A stretch of DNA of 64,000 nt, taken from contig LR746272.1 in assembly GCA_902729315.2 (NCBI GenBank), positions 4,409,037 to 4,473,036 of the forward strand, in the 5' to 3' direction. The notes under the pieces were generated by a model. The model was not told the DNA's origin and did no database searches. It was given only the letters and a program-made list of their open reading frames with translations. Numbering within the stretch: position 1 is the first letter of the stretch; every line of letters starts with the position of its first letter. Position numbers and translations under genes: made by a program. The DNA is from Spirodela intermedia. Its lineage: Eukaryota > Streptophyta > Magnoliopsida > Alismatales > Araceae. Of the stretch, positions 61,939-64,000 are shown piece after piece.

Positions 61939-63290
61939 ATACTTATGATCACCGCGAGCTAGTCTACCCTACTTGTAGGGACGATCTCCCACACCCACCA
62001 CCACCACCACCACCCCGACCCTACTATGAGGACTATCAACCCCACGGATGCGACTAGGGACATGACAGGAGAGACCTTTCGGATTACAGAGCTGACCCTT
62101 CCAAACGAGAGGAGCTCGATCGACAAGCAGAGCATCAACCACAAGATCGTGATGATTACTACTGCGACTACCAGCGTGCTCCGGACTTTCACCGAGCACC
62201 CTAGGACACCCACTAGGATCGTTACTACGATCAAGGGCGTTACCCGAGTCCTTCCCACCGTGACTTTGGTGGTGACCATAGGGCCGATTGATTGGATGAT
62301 TGGGACAAGCGACATGAGGATCACAGGGCCCACATATTGAAAAGTGTGTGCGTCGATGTGGCAGTCTTTGATGGCTCTCGTGAGCCCAAGGGCTTCATAG
62401 ATTGGGAGTCTAGTATGAACTCCTATTTCTAGTGGTACCACATGGATGATGATTTATGCGTAGAGCATATAGAGTGACCCGCCGAGGACATATAGTTCGC
62501 CCCACCTCCGACCATCACAAAGATCATGTCCACATGATCTGCACTGACACCGATGACAGCACCGACGCATACTAGCATAGGGAACAGACGGACTACACCG
62601 GCGACATCAGTAGGGTCTACACCACCCTTGTGTCCAACACCAGCCGACACATCTGACCGTGCCACGACCGCGTCCCAAGCCCATATCACTTGTTTCAAGT
62701 GTAAGGGTAAGGGGCACTGTATGAGCCAATGCCCATCTTCGAATCTCCTCATAGAGATTGAAGAATTGGGTAGTAGTTCACATAAGGATGCCGTCTTTGT
62801 AGGCGATAATGTCTACATTGGTGACGAGGGTTTGGCTGAGGAGTGTGATGACACACTTGATTTGACTAGCTATATTCAGATTTGGCCAGCCACTGTACCA
62901 ACAGCTGAGGCTGCCTCTCTCGTTGCCTCATCGACGAGCACTTCATCAAGGGGATTGCTCAACATTGCTGTCCAACGTCCATCTTGAGATGCAGTTCCTA
63001 CACCACAGCCAGACACCACGGCAGCTAGAGAGATCACCCCAACACCGAGGACGACTATGCCCACATCTTTGTCTATGACAAACGATTCTCTTCGCATGTC
63101 AATCTTTTACACCTATGTGAAGAAGAACAGACACGCGTGCAAGGTGATCATGGACATCAGTTGTTGTGTTAGTACTATGTCAAACCAGGTCTTGCAGAGG
63201 AAAAGGCCTAGTACTTTTAGTCATCCAGCCCCTTACGACATATGATGGATAGATGCCACCGCACTACCCATTCGTCGACAGTGCCAAGTG
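61939..63290 (+). pseudogene. Family B copy B2: Gag 3' part and protease, broken
   Basis: The frame continues the Asp/His/Tyr-rich linker (YDHRE at the junction, then a run of seven prolines), a Gag segment with FDGSREPKGFIDWESSMNSY, and a CCHC zinc knuckle CFKCKGKGHCMSQC at about 62,690-62,731. A protease-like part follows with FYTYVKK and CKVIMDISCCVS (about 63,101-63,170), where the usual Asp-Ser-Gly active site reads Asp-Ile-Ser. Stops are scattered through the frame. Confidence 0.82.
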
Positions 63291-63801
63291 CCACTTAGGG
63301 TACAAGCACTCTCGGAGGGTCCATCCTGAGATCATAAGGACTTCCTTGTGGTCAACGGATGTATGTTCTTTAGGGGCAGACTGTGCATTCCACACACATC
63401 CCTCTATGACTTCCTCACTTGGGAATGTCATGCAAGAGGTCTATCTAGCCAATTCGGTCACGATAAGACCATCATAGCGGTCGAGTATCAGTTCTACTGG
63501 TCGACCCTCAAGCGTGATGTAGGGAACATCGTTGCTCAATGTTGAGTGTGCGCAATCGCCAAGCAGGTAAAGAAGAATGTTGGACTCTACACGCCACTTC
63601 CAGTGCCGACCCGCCCATGGGAGGACATCAGCATAGACTTCATTTTGGGACTCTCGCACACTACACGATGACATGACTTGATCATGGTGGTCATCGATAG
63701 GTTTTCAAAGATGGCACACTTCGTGTCATGTTTGAAAACCTCCGACGACTCCAAGGTCGCTAGCCTCTACTTTAGAGAGATTGTGCACCTTCATAGTCTA
63801 C
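63291..63801 (+). pseudogene. Family B copy B2: integrase N-terminus and core, broken
   Basis: The sequence passes directly from the protease end to RLCIPHTSLYDFLTW, a zinc-binding HHCC region (H..H..C..C within about 63,428-63,552) and the start of the integrase core ([25 protein letters not shown]). Reverse transcriptase and RNase H, normally between them, are deleted. An in-frame TGA is at 63542-63544. The copy is cut at 63801 by an inverted family A LTR. Confidence 0.85.
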
Positions 63802-64000
63802 TGACGTGACTCAGTCGTTGTATATTAAATCACGCAAATATAAAATTTATAAAACTAGAAAATACGAATTTTCGGATATTTAGAAGTATTTCAAAATAAA
63901 TATATCAATTATAATTCAATAAAAATCCCAAAAATAGTGGTAATTTTCCAGGTCGATCATAGGGATGTAATATAATATCTGGTAATTATTCAGAATTTTT
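63802..64000 (-). mobile_element. Family A LTR, inverted, running out of the window (S4)
   Basis: TGACGTGACTCAGTCGTTGT is the complement of the LTR end. It matches 52407 onward for all of the remaining 199 bases. The left flank is TCTAC (63797-63801); the other end is outside the window. Confidence 0.9.

Noticed and set aside
61959-62441. A 160-codon minus-strand frame rich in Val and Trp
   Set aside because: It is the antisense of the Gag region of copy B2; the Trp run is the complement of the (CAC/CCA)n proline tract.

Overview
This window is nuclear DNA from a flowering plant. It holds multi-exon genes with GT-AG introns, plant-only families (RETICULATA-related, ABC1K3, CRS2-associated factor, SERK) and plant LTR retrotransposons. 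Long AT-rich introns, GC-rich 5' exons and many (CT)n tracts in leaders fit a non-grass monocot or an early-branching angiosperm, but I cannot fix the species.

The left half (about 1-29,700) is gene-bearing. In order: a RETICULATA-related plastid protein (+, 7 exons, 390 aa); cytosolic ribosomal protein S16 (-, one exon); the plastid atypical kinase ABC1K3 (-, 20 exons, 769 aa); a mitochondrial-type CRS2-associated factor with two CRM domains (+, 5 exons, 386 aa); a SERK leucine-rich-repeat co-receptor kinase (-, 11 exons, 627 aa); and cytosolic ribosomal protein L27a (-, one exon). I rebuilt every exon by hand from splice sites, phase and recognised family sequence, and all reading frames close without breaks. 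The genes share no pathway; several serve organelles and two are ribosomal. ABC1K3 and the CAF gene are divergent, and their 1.2 kb shared promoter holds a 280-bp tandem duplication rich in TGGGCC/GGCCCA.

The right half (about 30,800-64,000) is a nest of two Ty3/gypsy families. Family A has 1.6-1.9 kb LTRs (TGATAAG...CACGTCA), a tRNA-Asp-type primer binding site and a Gag-type open frame with a long unrecognised C-terminal extension. It has no visible protease, reverse transcriptase, RNase H or integrase, so it looks non-autonomous and Athila/Tat-like. One full-length copy (53,171-61,140) has a near-perfect 5-bp target duplication. Family B is a chromovirus with about 2 kb LTRs, a tRNA-iMet primer site, a CCHC Gag, integrase and a chromodomain. 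All its copies are broken. The families insert into each other alternately: A copy, B LTR, B copy, A solo LTR, full-length A copy. Target duplications support several of these steps.

All retroelement reading frames seen here carry stops or frameshifts. No tRNA, rRNA or CRISPR feature was found.
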